Assembly (NCBI GenBank): GCA_025449845.1
Contig: JANWIP010000005.1
Location: 62,001-126,000 of the forward strand
DNA from: Solirubrobacteraceae bacterium
Lineage (GTDB): Bacteria > Actinomycetota > Thermoleophilia > Solirubrobacterales > Solirubrobacteraceae
Length of the DNA: 64,000 nucleotides
Reading direction: 5' to 3'
The position numbers and the translations under genes are program-made. Positions 42,533 to 50,555 of the stretch are shown one piece after another. The notes beneath the pieces are model-generated. The model did not search any database and was not told the DNA's origin. It saw only the letters and a program-made list of their open reading frames with translations. Position 1 is the stretch's first letter; each line of letters begins with the position of its first letter.

Positions 42533-43630
42533 GTGGCGATCGAGTTCTCTGAGCGAATAAGACGGATTCCGGTGTACCCCGCGGCGGGCGGGTATGCCGA
42601 TGCCGCGCCGCCTGTGCGGCTGGCGAGCAACGAGTCGCCCTACCCGCCGTTGCCTGCGGTGAAGGACGCAATCGAGCAGGCCATAGGGAGCCTCAACCGC
42701 TATCCGGACCCGTCCAACTCCCTGCTGCGCACACGCTTATCCGAGCGCTATGGAGTTCCTACGCAGCAGATCGCGATCGGCAACGGCTCATGCGACATCT
42801 TGCTTGCGGCGGGGGAGGCGCTGCTGGAGCCCGGCGCGGAGCTTGTGTACGCATGGCCGTCATTTTCGGTCTACCCACACCTGAGCGCCGCCAGTGGCGC
42901 CACCGCCGTGACGGTCCCGCTGGATCAGCAGGAGCGCCACGATCTGACCGCGATGCTGCGCGAGATCACGGTGGCCACGCGTCTGGTGGTCGTGTGCAAC
43001 CCCAACAACCCCACCAGCACCGCCGTGGCGCTCTCCAACATCGCCTCATTCCTTGAAGAGGTACCGCCGCATGTGTGCGTGATCCTCGACGAGGCCTATT
43101 GCGAGTTCAACCTGCTTGAGGACCCCGACAGCTCAGTGGAGTTGCTGCACAGCCACCCCAACCTGGTGCTGCTGCGCACCTTCTCCAAGGTCTACGGACT
43201 GTGCGGCTTGCGGGTCGGCTTCGCGCTGTGCGGCTCGCCTGAGATGCCGCGCGCGCTCGATCAGGTGCGCCAGCCGTTCTTCTGCAATGCCATCGCCCAG
43301 GCGGCTGCCACGGAGGCTCTGGCCCATCAGGACGCGGTTACTGAGCGCGTCACGCGCACGATCGCCGAGCGTATCTCCGTACAGGAGCGCCTGCTGGCGC
43401 TGGGGCTCCAGGTCGCGGAGTCACAGGCCAACTTCTGCTGGCTGCACTTGGGGGAGGAGCACGAGGAGGCTGAGGTCATGCGCGGGCTGGAGCAGCGCGG
43501 GGTACTCGTGCGCGGCGGAGCGGCCTTGGGGTGTGAGGGAGCTTTGCGCGTCACCTACGGCACCGAGCATGAGAACCTGCGCTTCCTGGATGCGCTTGAG
43601 GAAGTGCTGCTGGGTGTGAACGCGCGATGA
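42533..43630 (+). CDS. hisC: Histidinol-phosphate/aromatic aminotransferase
   Basis: Fold-type I PLP aminotransferase of the HisC family: RLASNESPYPPLPAV, NRYPDPSNSLLRTRL, CNPNNPTST, DEAYCEF, and the PLP lysine in RTFSKVYGLCGLRVGF. 365 residues, GTG start. The setting, between chorismate mutase and DAHP synthase-prephenate dehydrogenase, suggests that it makes tyrosine or phenylalanine rather than, or as well as, histidinol phosphate; sequence alone cannot decide. The 104-base gap before it has a direct repeat GACCTGTCCTG (42431 and 42455). Confidence 0.9.
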   Translation: MAIEFSERIRRIPVYPAAGGYADAAPPVRLASNESPYPPLPAVKDAIEQAIGSLNRYPDPSNSLLRTRLSERYGVPTQQIAIGNGSCDILLAAGEALLEPGAELVYAWPSFSVYPHLSAASGATAVTVPLDQQERHDLTAMLREITVATRLVVVCNPNNPTSTAVALSNIASFLEEVPPHVCVILDEAYCEFNLLEDPDSSVELLHSHPNLVLLRTFSKVYGLCGLRVGFALCGSPEMPRALDQVRQPFFCNAIAQAAATEALAHQDAVTERVTRTIAERISVQERLLALGLQVAESQANFCWLHLGEEHEEAEVMRGLEQRGVLVRGGAALGCEGALRVTYGTEHENLRFLDALEEVLLGVNAR

Positions 43631-43691
43631 CACCCCTCGACGGCGGCGCCCTGGTCTGCTACAAAGTCATTAGAGGATCGTGACCCCATCG

Positions 43692-43784
43692 ATGTCCGCA
43701 CCCGCCGCTTCACCCCTTCGCACCCCCGCGTGTGCTTCTACTCCTTGGTCATGGTCTTTTGCCTACGCCTGGCGATTTAGCTAG
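43692..43784 (+). CDS. Candidate leader peptide rich in Trp/Phe/Tyr (attenuation of aroF)
   Basis: Thirty codons from ATG 43692 to TAG 43782-43784. Residues 18-30 read P-W-S-W-S-F-A-Y-A-W-R-F-S: three Trp, two Phe and one Tyr at every second codon from 19 to 29. Such clustering just before the stop, in front of the DAHP synthase gene, is the hallmark of a regulatory leader in which ribosomes stall when charged aromatic tRNAs are scarce. The start is uncertain: the AGAGGA is 14 bases from ATG 43692, while an in-frame GTG at 43680 is too close to it unless leaderless. No similarity to a structural protein is apparent. Confidence 0.75.
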   Translation: MSAPAASPLRTPACASTPWSWSFAYAWRFS

Positions 43785-43855
43785 GCGCTTCGGCCTGCAC
43801 CCGTCCGTGAGCGGGAGCGAAAGGCCGCCCAGGGTCCGTGAAAGGACCGAGCGCC
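43784..43855 (+). ncRNA. Predicted three-way-junction RNA in the aroF leader
   Basis: P1 GGCGCTT (43784-43790) with GAGCGCC (43849-43855); P2 CGGCCT (43791-43796) with AGGCCG (43822-43827), capped by CCCG / CGGG (43800-43803 / 43812-43815); P3 GGTCC (43833-43837) with GGACC (43844-43848) and a GTGAAA loop. P1 abuts P2 and P3 directly, forming a compact junction. It starts on the last base of the leader stop codon. It does not match a riboswitch class I know; a role as pause or anti-terminator structure is inference. Confidence 0.5.
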
Positions 43856-43945
43856 GATAGATTGGGCCTCGCCCACCCCGCCCGCCTCACGTGCGCCATC
43901 ACTATTTGCGCTCGCGGGGGTAAGGGTTCTCACGGGAGCAGCGTC

Positions 43946-43972
43946 GTGCACCTAAGATCCCAGGCACTTTTT
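43946..43972 (+). terminator. Terminator-like hairpin before aroF
   Basis: GTGC-(AC)-CT pairs with AG-GCAC around an 8-base loop, followed at once by TTTTT (43968-43972). The stem is short with a 2-base bulge, so termination would be weak or conditional. It ends 14 bases before the aroF ATG, with the ribosome site between, as in attenuators. Confidence 0.5.
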
Positions 43973-43986
43973 GAAAGGAAGAATCG

Positions 43987-45024
43987 ATGATGATCGTCAT
44001 GAAAGAGACCGCCAGCGACACCGAGATCGAGGCGGTTGTAAATAGGATTGAGCGAGCCGGCGCGCTCGCCCATCGCAGTCGGGGCGCGCGCGTTACCGTG
44101 ATCGGCGCGATCGGCGACGTCGAGCAGGACGTCAGCATCGAAAGCCTCGGGCTGGAGGGTCAGCCAGGGGTGGACCGGGTGGTGCCGATCCTCAAGCCCT
44201 ACAAGCTGGCCTCGGCGCAGATCCGCCACGGTGAGCGCACGGTGCTCGACATCGAGGGGCGCAAGATCGGGGGCGATCACTTCGCGCTGATCGCGGGTCC
44301 TTGCACGGTGGAATCGCGTGAGCAGACCTTGCAGACGGCGCGTGTGGTGCGCGACGCAGGCGTGGCCGTGCTGCGAGGAGGTGCCTACAAGCCACGCACC
44401 TCGCCCTACGCCTTCCAGGGGTTGGGAGTCGAGGGATTGCGACTGCTGGCCGAGGCCAAGGCCGAGACGGGCCTGCCGATCATCACGGAGTTGATGGACC
44501 TGCGCGATCTTGACGCCGTGCTGGAGGTCGCTGACGTAATCCAGATCGGCGCGCGCAACATGCAGAACTACCCGCTGCTCACCGAGATCGGCCGCTCCGG
44601 TCGTCCCGCGTTGCTCAAGCGCGGGCTCTCATCGACGCTCGATGAACTCCTGATGGCCGCCGAGTACATCCTCAAGGAGGGCAACCCGTCGGTCATGCTG
44701 TGCGAGCGGGGGATACGCACCTTCGAGACCGATCATCGCCGCACGACGCTTGACATCATGGCGGTGCCGATCCTCAAGGAGCTCTCGCACCTGCCGGTGA
44801 TCGTCGATCCCAGCCACGCCGCCGGACGGCGCGATCTCGTGTTACCTCTCTCGCTGGCTGCTGCCGCCGCCGGTGCGGACGGCATCATCGTGGAGGTGCA
44901 CCCCAACCCTGACGAAGCCGTCTGCGACGGACCTCAGGCGCTGTTGGCGGACGATTTCGCCGACTACGCCGCTGCCGTCGAGAACGCCGCGGCGCTTGCC
45001 GGAAAGGTGCTCAGCGCCGCGTGA
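43987..45024 (+). CDS. aroF: 3-deoxy-7-phosphoheptulonate (DAHP) synthase, type I beta
   Basis: First enzyme of the shikimate pathway, joining phosphoenolpyruvate and erythrose 4-phosphate. An N-terminal ferredoxin-like domain (about 1-70, [22 protein letters not shown]) used for feedback control precedes the barrel with [48 protein letters not shown] and [14 protein letters not shown]. 345 residues. Strong ribosome site. First gene after the leader, and overlapping tyrA by four bases (GTGA). Confidence 0.96.
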   Translation: MMIVMKETASDTEIEAVVNRIERAGALAHRSRGARVTVIGAIGDVEQDVSIESLGLEGQPGVDRVVPILKPYKLASAQIRHGERTVLDIEGRKIGGDHFALIAGPCTVESREQTLQTARVVRDAGVAVLRGGAYKPRTSPYAFQGLGVEGLRLLAEAKAETGLPIITELMDLRDLDAVLEVADVIQIGARNMQNYPLLTEIGRSGRPALLKRGLSSTLDELLMAAEYILKEGNPSVMLCERGIRTFETDHRRTTLDIMAVPILKELSHLPVIVDPSHAAGRRDLVLPLSLAAAAAGADGIIVEVHPNPDEAVCDGPQALLADDFADYAAAVENAAALAGKVLSAA

Positions 45025-45941
45025 GGGTGGCGGTTCTCGGGGTCGGGCTGATCGGCGGGTCCATCGGCTTGGCTGCGCGCGCTCGCACAGGCGCACAGGT
45101 GTGCGGCTATGACCCCGACCCCGCGGCGCTGCAAGCGGCCTTGCGTGCGGGTGCGATCGATGAGCAAGCCGCTGATATCGCCACGGCGGTTGCCGGGGCT
45201 CAGGTGGTTTTCGCGGCCGCGCCTGTAGGGGCGCTCGCGCTCACCGTCTCCGAAGCACTGGCCCATTGCGGCCCCGACTGCGTTGTCAGCGACGTTGGTT
45301 CCACCAAGCTCGCGCTTGACGATCTGCGCCAGGACACGCGTTTCATAGGTGGCCATCCACTCGCGGGAGCTGAGACGGCCGGCGTCAGCAACGCCCGCGG
45401 AGATCTCTTTCAGGGGGCTGCCTGGTACCTCACGCCGACCGCCACAGCCGACGAGGTGCTCTTGGCCCGCCTGCGGGACTTGATTGAGCGCTTTGGTGCG
45501 CGTCCTATCGCGGTGCCGCCCGATGCCCACGATCGTCTGATGGCCTGCGTTTCGCACCTTCCGCACGTGCTGGCCAACGTGCTGGTGGCTCAAGCTACCT
45601 ACGCCTTCGAGCGCGAGGGCTCCCCACCGACCGCCGGTCCCAGCTTGCAGGACGCCGTCAGGGTTGCCGGCGCCAATACCGGGATCTGGACCGACATCTA
45701 CCTCGCCAACAGCGAGGCGCTGATCGAGGCCATTGATGAGTTGGTCCGGCGCCTGCACGACGTGCGCGCGGCCTTGGACCAAGGGGATGCCCGAGAGCTG
45801 GCCGCATGGAACGAACGTGCACGCACAGCTCGCCAGCTGTTGCTGGACGAAGACCTGAATGCCGGGGCCGGCTACTCGGATGCTGCCCTTGGTAACTCGG
45901 ACGCGACGCCCGGCCGCTCGGATATTTCCACAGACGCGTAG
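45021..45941 (+). CDS. tyrA: Prephenate dehydrogenase
   Basis: Oxidative decarboxylation of prephenate to 4-hydroxyphenylpyruvate for tyrosine. N-terminal Rossmann motif VAVLGVGLIGGSIGLAAR, DVGSTK, GGHPLAGAETAG, and the catalytic His region CVSHLPHVLAN. 306 residues without a clear ACT domain. The last 25 residues contain a short Asp/Ser repeat and look dispensable. GTG start. Confidence 0.94.
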   Translation: MRVAVLGVGLIGGSIGLAARARTGAQVCGYDPDPAALQAALRAGAIDEQAADIATAVAGAQVVFAAAPVGALALTVSEALAHCGPDCVVSDVGSTKLALDDLRQDTRFIGGHPLAGAETAGVSNARGDLFQGAAWYLTPTATADEVLLARLRDLIERFGARPIAVPPDAHDRLMACVSHLPHVLANVLVAQATYAFEREGSPPTAGPSLQDAVRVAGANTGIWTDIYLANSEALIEAIDELVRRLHDVRAALDQGDARELAAWNERARTARQLLLDEDLNAGAGYSDAALGNSDATPGRSDISTDA

Positions 45942-45954
45942 GGTTGGGGGTGTC

Positions 45955-47247
45955 ATGAACGTGCGCTTCGAGCCCTCCGCTGGGCTCACCGGGGAGCTGA
46001 GGGCTCCACCGGACAAGTCCATCTCCCATCGCGCCGCCCTACTCGGTGCGATGGCCTCCTATCCAGTTCGCATCGAGAATTATCTGCATGCCGCAGACAC
46101 CACCTCGACTCTGAACGCCGTGCGCGCGCTCGGTGCGCTCGTGGAGGTGCGCCCCAACGAGGTCATCGTGCGCGGGGCCGGCCTGCGCGAGGCCCGCCAG
46201 CCCGAGGGGCCGATCGATGTCGGCAACGCGGGCACACTCATGCGCCTCCTGCCTGGCTGGCTAGCTGCGCAGGAGGGTCGTTCTTTCACGCTTGACGGCG
46301 ACGCCTCGATCCGTCGCCGCCCCGTGGACCGCGTGGCCGAGCCACTTGCGCTGATGGGTGCCAATGTGCAGGCCGCTGGCAAGCGCTTTCCGCCCTTCAC
46401 CATCCACGGCGCTCGCCTGCACTCGATCTCGCATGAGCTGCCCGTCGCCAGCGCGCAGGTCAAGTCATGTGTGCTGCTTGCCGCGCTCGCCGCGGACGGA
46501 GCTACCACGGTAGGCGAGCCCGCGCGCAGCCGTGACCACACAGAGCGCATGCTGATGCGCTCTGGGGTCACCATTCACCGTAACGGTCGTCACGTCACCG
46601 TCGTCAATGCCGATGAGCTAGTGCTCGAGCACGTGCTCGTCCCCGGCGACCCGAGCTCAGCGGCGTTCATGATCGCCGCCGGCGTACTCGTCCCAGGCTC
46701 GCGCCTGTTGCTGCGCGATATCGGCGTCAACTGGACACGCACCGGCTTCATACGCATCCTTCAACGTATGCAGGGCATAGTGCTCGGCGAACTGGAGGAT
46801 GAGACCGGCGAACTGCTCGCCTCCGAGCCCATCAGCGACCTTGACATCGCCCACGGCCAGCTTGAGGGCACGGTAGTTGAACCGGAGGAGGTGCCCCTGG
46901 CGATCGACGAGCTTCCTCTCGTCGCACTGCTCGGCTGCTTCGCGGAGGGCGAGACGATCGTGCGCGGCGCGCAGGAGCTGCGCCTGAAGGAGTCTGACCG
47001 CATCGCCACGGTCGTTGACGGGCTTGGCGGCCTGGGCGCCGAGATCGAGGCGACGGAGGACGGCTTCGTGGTGAGCGGCTCCGGCGGGTTGCGCGGCGGT
47101 GTCATCGATGCCCATGGCGATCACCGTCTGGCGATGATGGGCGCGGTCGCCGGCCTCGCCTCGCGTGAGGGAGTCGAGGTGATCGGGATGGAGGCCGCCG
47201 AGGTCTCCTATCCAGGGTTCGTGGCGGACCTGGAGCGGCTTTGCTGA
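45955..47247 (+). CDS. aroA: 5-enolpyruvylshikimate-3-phosphate synthase
   Basis: Sixth step of the shikimate pathway and glyphosate target. PPDKSISHRAALLGAMA, DVGNAGTLMRLL, SAQVKSCVLLAAL, and the C-terminal RLKESDRI and DHRLAMMGAVAGL are conserved. ATG 45955 gives 430 residues; the open frame upstream overlaps tyrA without homology. The N-terminal GNAGT form is seen rather than the resistant variants' changes. Confidence 0.96.
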   Translation: MNVRFEPSAGLTGELRAPPDKSISHRAALLGAMASYPVRIENYLHAADTTSTLNAVRALGALVEVRPNEVIVRGAGLREARQPEGPIDVGNAGTLMRLLPGWLAAQEGRSFTLDGDASIRRRPVDRVAEPLALMGANVQAAGKRFPPFTIHGARLHSISHELPVASAQVKSCVLLAALAADGATTVGEPARSRDHTERMLMRSGVTIHRNGRHVTVVNADELVLEHVLVPGDPSSAAFMIAAGVLVPGSRLLLRDIGVNWTRTGFIRILQRMQGIVLGELEDETGELLASEPISDLDIAHGQLEGTVVEPEEVPLAIDELPLVALLGCFAEGETIVRGAQELRLKESDRIATVVDGLGGLGAEIEATEDGFVVSGSGGLRGGVIDAHGDHRLAMMGAVAGLASREGVEVIGMEAAEVSYPGFVADLERLC

Positions 47248-47885
47248 TCGCCATTGACGGACCCGCTGGGGCCGGGAAGTCCACCGTCGCACGCGCCGTC
47301 GCGCGGGCGCTGGGCTTTGCCCATCTGGACAGTGGCGCCATGTATCGCTGTGTGGCGCTGCTCTCGCTGGACTCACCCGGCACGGCGCCCGGCACGCTCG
47401 CGCAGGCTGCCAGCATTGAGTTTGGCTTCGGTGGTGACAAGGGGCGCGTCGTGCTCGACGGGCGCGACGTGACCGCCGAGATCCGCGCGCCTGAGGTCTC
47501 AGAGGCTGCCTCGCGCGTCGCTGCCGACCCGCGCGTGCGCGAGGCTATGGTCGCGCGTCAGCGCGAGCTTGTTGCAGTCGGCGATTGGGTCGCCGAGGGG
47601 CGCGACGTTGGCACTGTCGTAGCCCCCGATGCCGAGGTCAAGGTCTTTCTCACCGCCAGTCCGCAGGAGCGAGCACGCCGTCGCGCAGGCGAGCTGGGGG
47701 CCGATCCAGACACGGTGCTCGCCGAGCAGACGCTGCGTGACGAGCGCGATATAGGTCGTGAGCACAGCCCGTTGGCGCCTGCCTCGGATGCCGTGATGTT
47801 GGATACCACTGGCCTCACCGTGGACGAGGTGGTGGGGCACATCGCCGCGCTGGCGGCTGGTCACCACACGAGCTCGCGCGCCTGA
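47241..47885 (+). CDS. cmk: Cytidylate kinase
   Basis: Phosphorylates CMP and dCMP. P-loop IAIDGPAGAGKSTVAR at the N-terminus, HLDSGAMYR, EGRDVGTVVAPDA and the C-terminal RDIGREHSPLAPA. 214 residues. TTG start overlapping the aroA stop. The aroA-cmk-der order is common in Gram-positives. Confidence 0.94.
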   Translation: MLIAIDGPAGAGKSTVARAVARALGFAHLDSGAMYRCVALLSLDSPGTAPGTLAQAASIEFGFGGDKGRVVLDGRDVTAEIRAPEVSEAASRVAADPRVREAMVARQRELVAVGDWVAEGRDVGTVVAPDAEVKVFLTASPQERARRRAGELGADPDTVLAEQTLRDERDIGREHSPLAPASDAVMLDTTGLTVDEVVGHIAALAAGHHTSSRA

Positions 47886-47915
47886 TCGAGACCTTTCCCG
47901 GTCATACTGGCCTGC

Positions 47916-49256
47916 ATGGCTCTCAAGGTCGCAATCGTTGGCTATCCCAATGTGGGCAAGTCCTCGCTCATCAACCGCCTCACCGGCACCCGCGATGCTG
48001 TGGTGCATGAGCGCCCCGGCATCACCCGCGATCGCAAGGAGCTCAGCTGCGAGTGGAACGGCCGCCGCTTCACGCTGATCGACACGGGCGGTGTGGATTT
48101 CCAGGACGAAGATCCACTTGCCGGCTCCATCCGCGATCAGGCCCGCGCGGGGCTCGCCGATGCGCAGGTGGCAGTTCTCGTGGTGGATGCACGCGCCGGA
48201 GTCAGAGCGGGCGATGAGGAGATGGCGGACCTGCTGCGTCGCTCGTCGCTGCCCGTGATCGTCGCCGCCAACAAGTGCGACTCCGTCGCCGAGGTCACGC
48301 AGGCCGCCGAGTTTCACCGTCTCGGCCTCGGCGATCCTCTGCCGGTGTCCGCCGCGCAGGGACTGGGCTCAGGCGACCTGCTCGACCGCATCGTTGAGCT
48401 TTTGCCGCCCGGGGATGAAGAGCCCGACGCGGACACCATCCGCCTGGCCCTCATCGGCCGTCCCAACGTGGGCAAGTCTTCGCTCGTCAACCGCTTTCTC
48501 GGCGAAGAGCGAGTGATCGTCTCCCCTAACGCGGGCACCACCCGGGACGCGATAGACCTGCCGCTGCTCGTGGGCGAGCGCAAGCTGACGCTGATCGACA
48601 CCGCCGGCATGCGCCGCCAGGCCAAGGTGGCCGACTCCGTCGAGTACTACACCGCGCTGCGCTCGCAGCGCGCCGCCGAGCGCGCCGATGTGGCCCTAGT
48701 GGTGTGCGATGCCAACGACGGCGTAACCGCGCAGGACCTGCGTGTCGCCGAGTTGGCCATGAAGGCCGGCTGTGCCACGGCGATCGTCCTGAACAAGTGG
48801 GACCTGCACGAAGGCGGAGAGGAGGCGCTGGATCACGAGCGTGCCCGCGTTGCCACGAAGCTGAGGCTGCGCCCGCGCGTGCTCACCGCCAGCGCCGGCA
48901 CCGGCAGGCACGTCTCGCGCCTGCTCACCGAGGCGCTTGCGCTCGGCGATCGCACGTCAACACGCATACCCACGGTGGAGCTCAATCGCTTCCTGTCAGA
49001 GACAGTCCAGGCCCGTCAGCCGCCTGTCGGCATGAAGGGCGGCTCAAGCCAGCATCGCTTGAAGCTGATCTACATGACCCAGACCGCCGAGCGCCCCCCG
49101 CGCTTCACCATCCAGATCAACTCGCGTAAGCGCGTCACGCGCGACTACGCCTACTTCGTCGAGAACCGTCTGCGGGCGCGTTATGGCATGGATGGCGTGC
49201 CGCTGATAATCGACTTCGTAGAGCGCGGACAGCGCAGCCAGGCTCGCGCTGCGTAA
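47916..49256 (+). CDS. der: Ribosome assembly GTPase Der (EngA)
   Basis: Double GTPase required for 50S maturation. Two G domains: [10 protein letters not shown] at about residue 8 and [10 protein letters not shown] at about 184, each with its DTGG/DTAG and NKxD (NKCD, NKWD) elements; the C-terminal KH-like domain has GVPLIIDF near the end. 446 residues. Confidence 0.96.
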   Translation: MALKVAIVGYPNVGKSSLINRLTGTRDAVVHERPGITRDRKELSCEWNGRRFTLIDTGGVDFQDEDPLAGSIRDQARAGLADAQVAVLVVDARAGVRAGDEEMADLLRRSSLPVIVAANKCDSVAEVTQAAEFHRLGLGDPLPVSAAQGLGSGDLLDRIVELLPPGDEEPDADTIRLALIGRPNVGKSSLVNRFLGEERVIVSPNAGTTRDAIDLPLLVGERKLTLIDTAGMRRQAKVADSVEYYTALRSQRAAERADVALVVCDANDGVTAQDLRVAELAMKAGCATAIVLNKWDLHEGGEEALDHERARVATKLRLRPRVLTASAGTGRHVSRLLTEALALGDRTSTRIPTVELNRFLSETVQARQPPVGMKGGSSQHRLKLIYMTQTAERPPRFTIQINSRKRVTRDYAYFVENRLRARYGMDGVPLIIDFVERGQRSQARAA

Positions 49257-49310
49257 ACTCTCGGAGCTTTTCCCTCGCGTCCGCCACGACCTGGAGCCGA
49301 TCGACTTCCC

Positions 49311-50528
49311 ATGAGCAAGCTTTCCGATAACGAGTACCTATTCACCTCCGAGTCGGTCACCGAGGGCCATCCCGACAAGATCGCCGACCAGATCTCCGAC
49401 GGCGTGCTCGACGCCGTGCTCGCCGAGGACCCCTACGGCCGCGTGGCCTGTGAGACGCTCGTCAACACCGGTCTGATCGTCGTCTCGGGCGAGATCTCCA
49501 CGAACACCTACGTCGACATTCAGGAAATCGCGCGCGAGACGGTGCGCAGGATCGGCTACGACAACGCCGCCTACGGCTTTGACTGCGACACCTGCGCGGT
49601 CATCAACGCGATCGACAAGCAGTCCCCCGACATCGCTCAGGGAGTCGATGCCGCCTATGAGACGCGCCACGACCCCGCCGATGAGGATGAGCTTGACGTC
49701 GCCGGCGCGGGCGACCAGGGAATGATGTTCGGCTACGCCGCGCGCGAGACCGACGAGCTGATGCCGCTGCCGATCGCGCTCGCGCATAAGCTCGCCAAGC
49801 GCCTCGCCGAGGTGCGCAAGGGCGAGGTCATTCCCTACCTGCGCCCTGACGGCAAGACCCAGGTGACCGTCCGCTACCAGGACGGCAAGCCGGTGGAGGT
49901 CGAAAAGATCCTCATCTCCACCCAGCACGCCGACGGCATCGACGCCGAGGCGCTGATCAAGCCCGACCTCTTCGAGCACGTGCTGCGACCCGTGTTGCCG
50001 GCCGATCTCTACGACGAGAAGAAGCTGCTTAAGAACTTCCTCGTCAATCCCACTGGCCGCTTCGTCATCGGCGGTCCGATGGGCGACTGCGGCCTCACCG
50101 GGCGCAAGATCATCGTCGACACCTACGGTGGCATGGCTCGCCACGGCGGGGGTGCCTTCTCCGGCAAGGACCCCTCGAAGGTCGACCGCTCCGCTGCCTA
50201 CGCCGCGCGCTGGGTGGCCAAGAACATCGTCGCCGCCGGCCTTGCCGATCGCGCGGAGGTGCAGGTGGCCTACGCGATCGGCGTGGCGCATCCCGTGTCG
50301 GTGATGGTGGAGACCTTCGGCACCGAGAAGATCGGTCGCGCACAGATCGCCCAGCTCGTGGACGAGCACTTCGACCTGCGCCCTGGAGCCTTCCGCGAGG
50401 AGCTCAAGTTGCACCGGCCGATCTACCAGAAGACGGCCGCCTACGGGCACTTTGGGCGCGACGATCACGACTTCACCTGGGAGCGCACCGACCGCGCTCA
50501 GGCGCTGCGCGCAGCCGCCGGCCTCTGA
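49311..50528 (+). CDS. metK: S-adenosylmethionine synthetase
   Basis: Makes SAM from methionine and [56 protein letters not shown] are signatures. 405 residues. ATG start; the 54-base gap upstream is too short for a SAM riboswitch and none is seen. Confidence 0.97.
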   Translation: MSKLSDNEYLFTSESVTEGHPDKIADQISDGVLDAVLAEDPYGRVACETLVNTGLIVVSGEISTNTYVDIQEIARETVRRIGYDNAAYGFDCDTCAVINAIDKQSPDIAQGVDAAYETRHDPADEDELDVAGAGDQGMMFGYAARETDELMPLPIALAHKLAKRLAEVRKGEVIPYLRPDGKTQVTVRYQDGKPVEVEKILISTQHADGIDAEALIKPDLFEHVLRPVLPADLYDEKKLLKNFLVNPTGRFVIGGPMGDCGLTGRKIIVDTYGGMARHGGGAFSGKDPSKVDRSAAYAARWVAKNIVAAGLADRAEVQVAYAIGVAHPVSVMVETFGTEKIGRAQIAQLVDEHFDLRPGAFREELKLHRPIYQKTAAYGHFGRDDHDFTWERTDRAQALRAAAGL

Positions 50529-50555
50529 CCGGCATCACCTCTAGGGTCAAAGGCG

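Larger units (their letters stand above)
43631..43986 (+). promoter_or_regulatory. aroF leader region: candidate aromatic amino acid attenuator
   Basis: The longest non-coding gap in the window (356 bases). In order it holds a TACAAA -10-like element at 43660, a purine stretch AGAGGA at 43672, a 30-codon aromatic-rich reading frame (43692-43784), a three-way RNA junction (43784-43855), an outer pairing GGCGA (43771) with TCGCC (43869) that would involve the end of the leader frame, a GC-rich spacer, a terminator-like hairpin (43946-43972), and the aroF ribosome site AAAGGAAG. The arrangement is that of ribosome-mediated transcription attenuation. Elements are seen; the mechanism is inferred. 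Confidence 0.75.

Noticed and set aside
43631..43986. T-box or known riboswitch in the aroF leader
   Set aside because: No T-box sequence like AGGGTGGNACCGCG, and no SAM, TPP, FMN, cobalamin or glycine riboswitch signature; the aromatic leader frame explains the region better.
49257..49310. SAM riboswitch before metK
   Set aside because: Only 54 bases between der and metK, with no suitable stems.
49338..50468. 376-codon open frame antisense to metK
   Set aside because: Complete shadow of S-adenosylmethionine synthetase.
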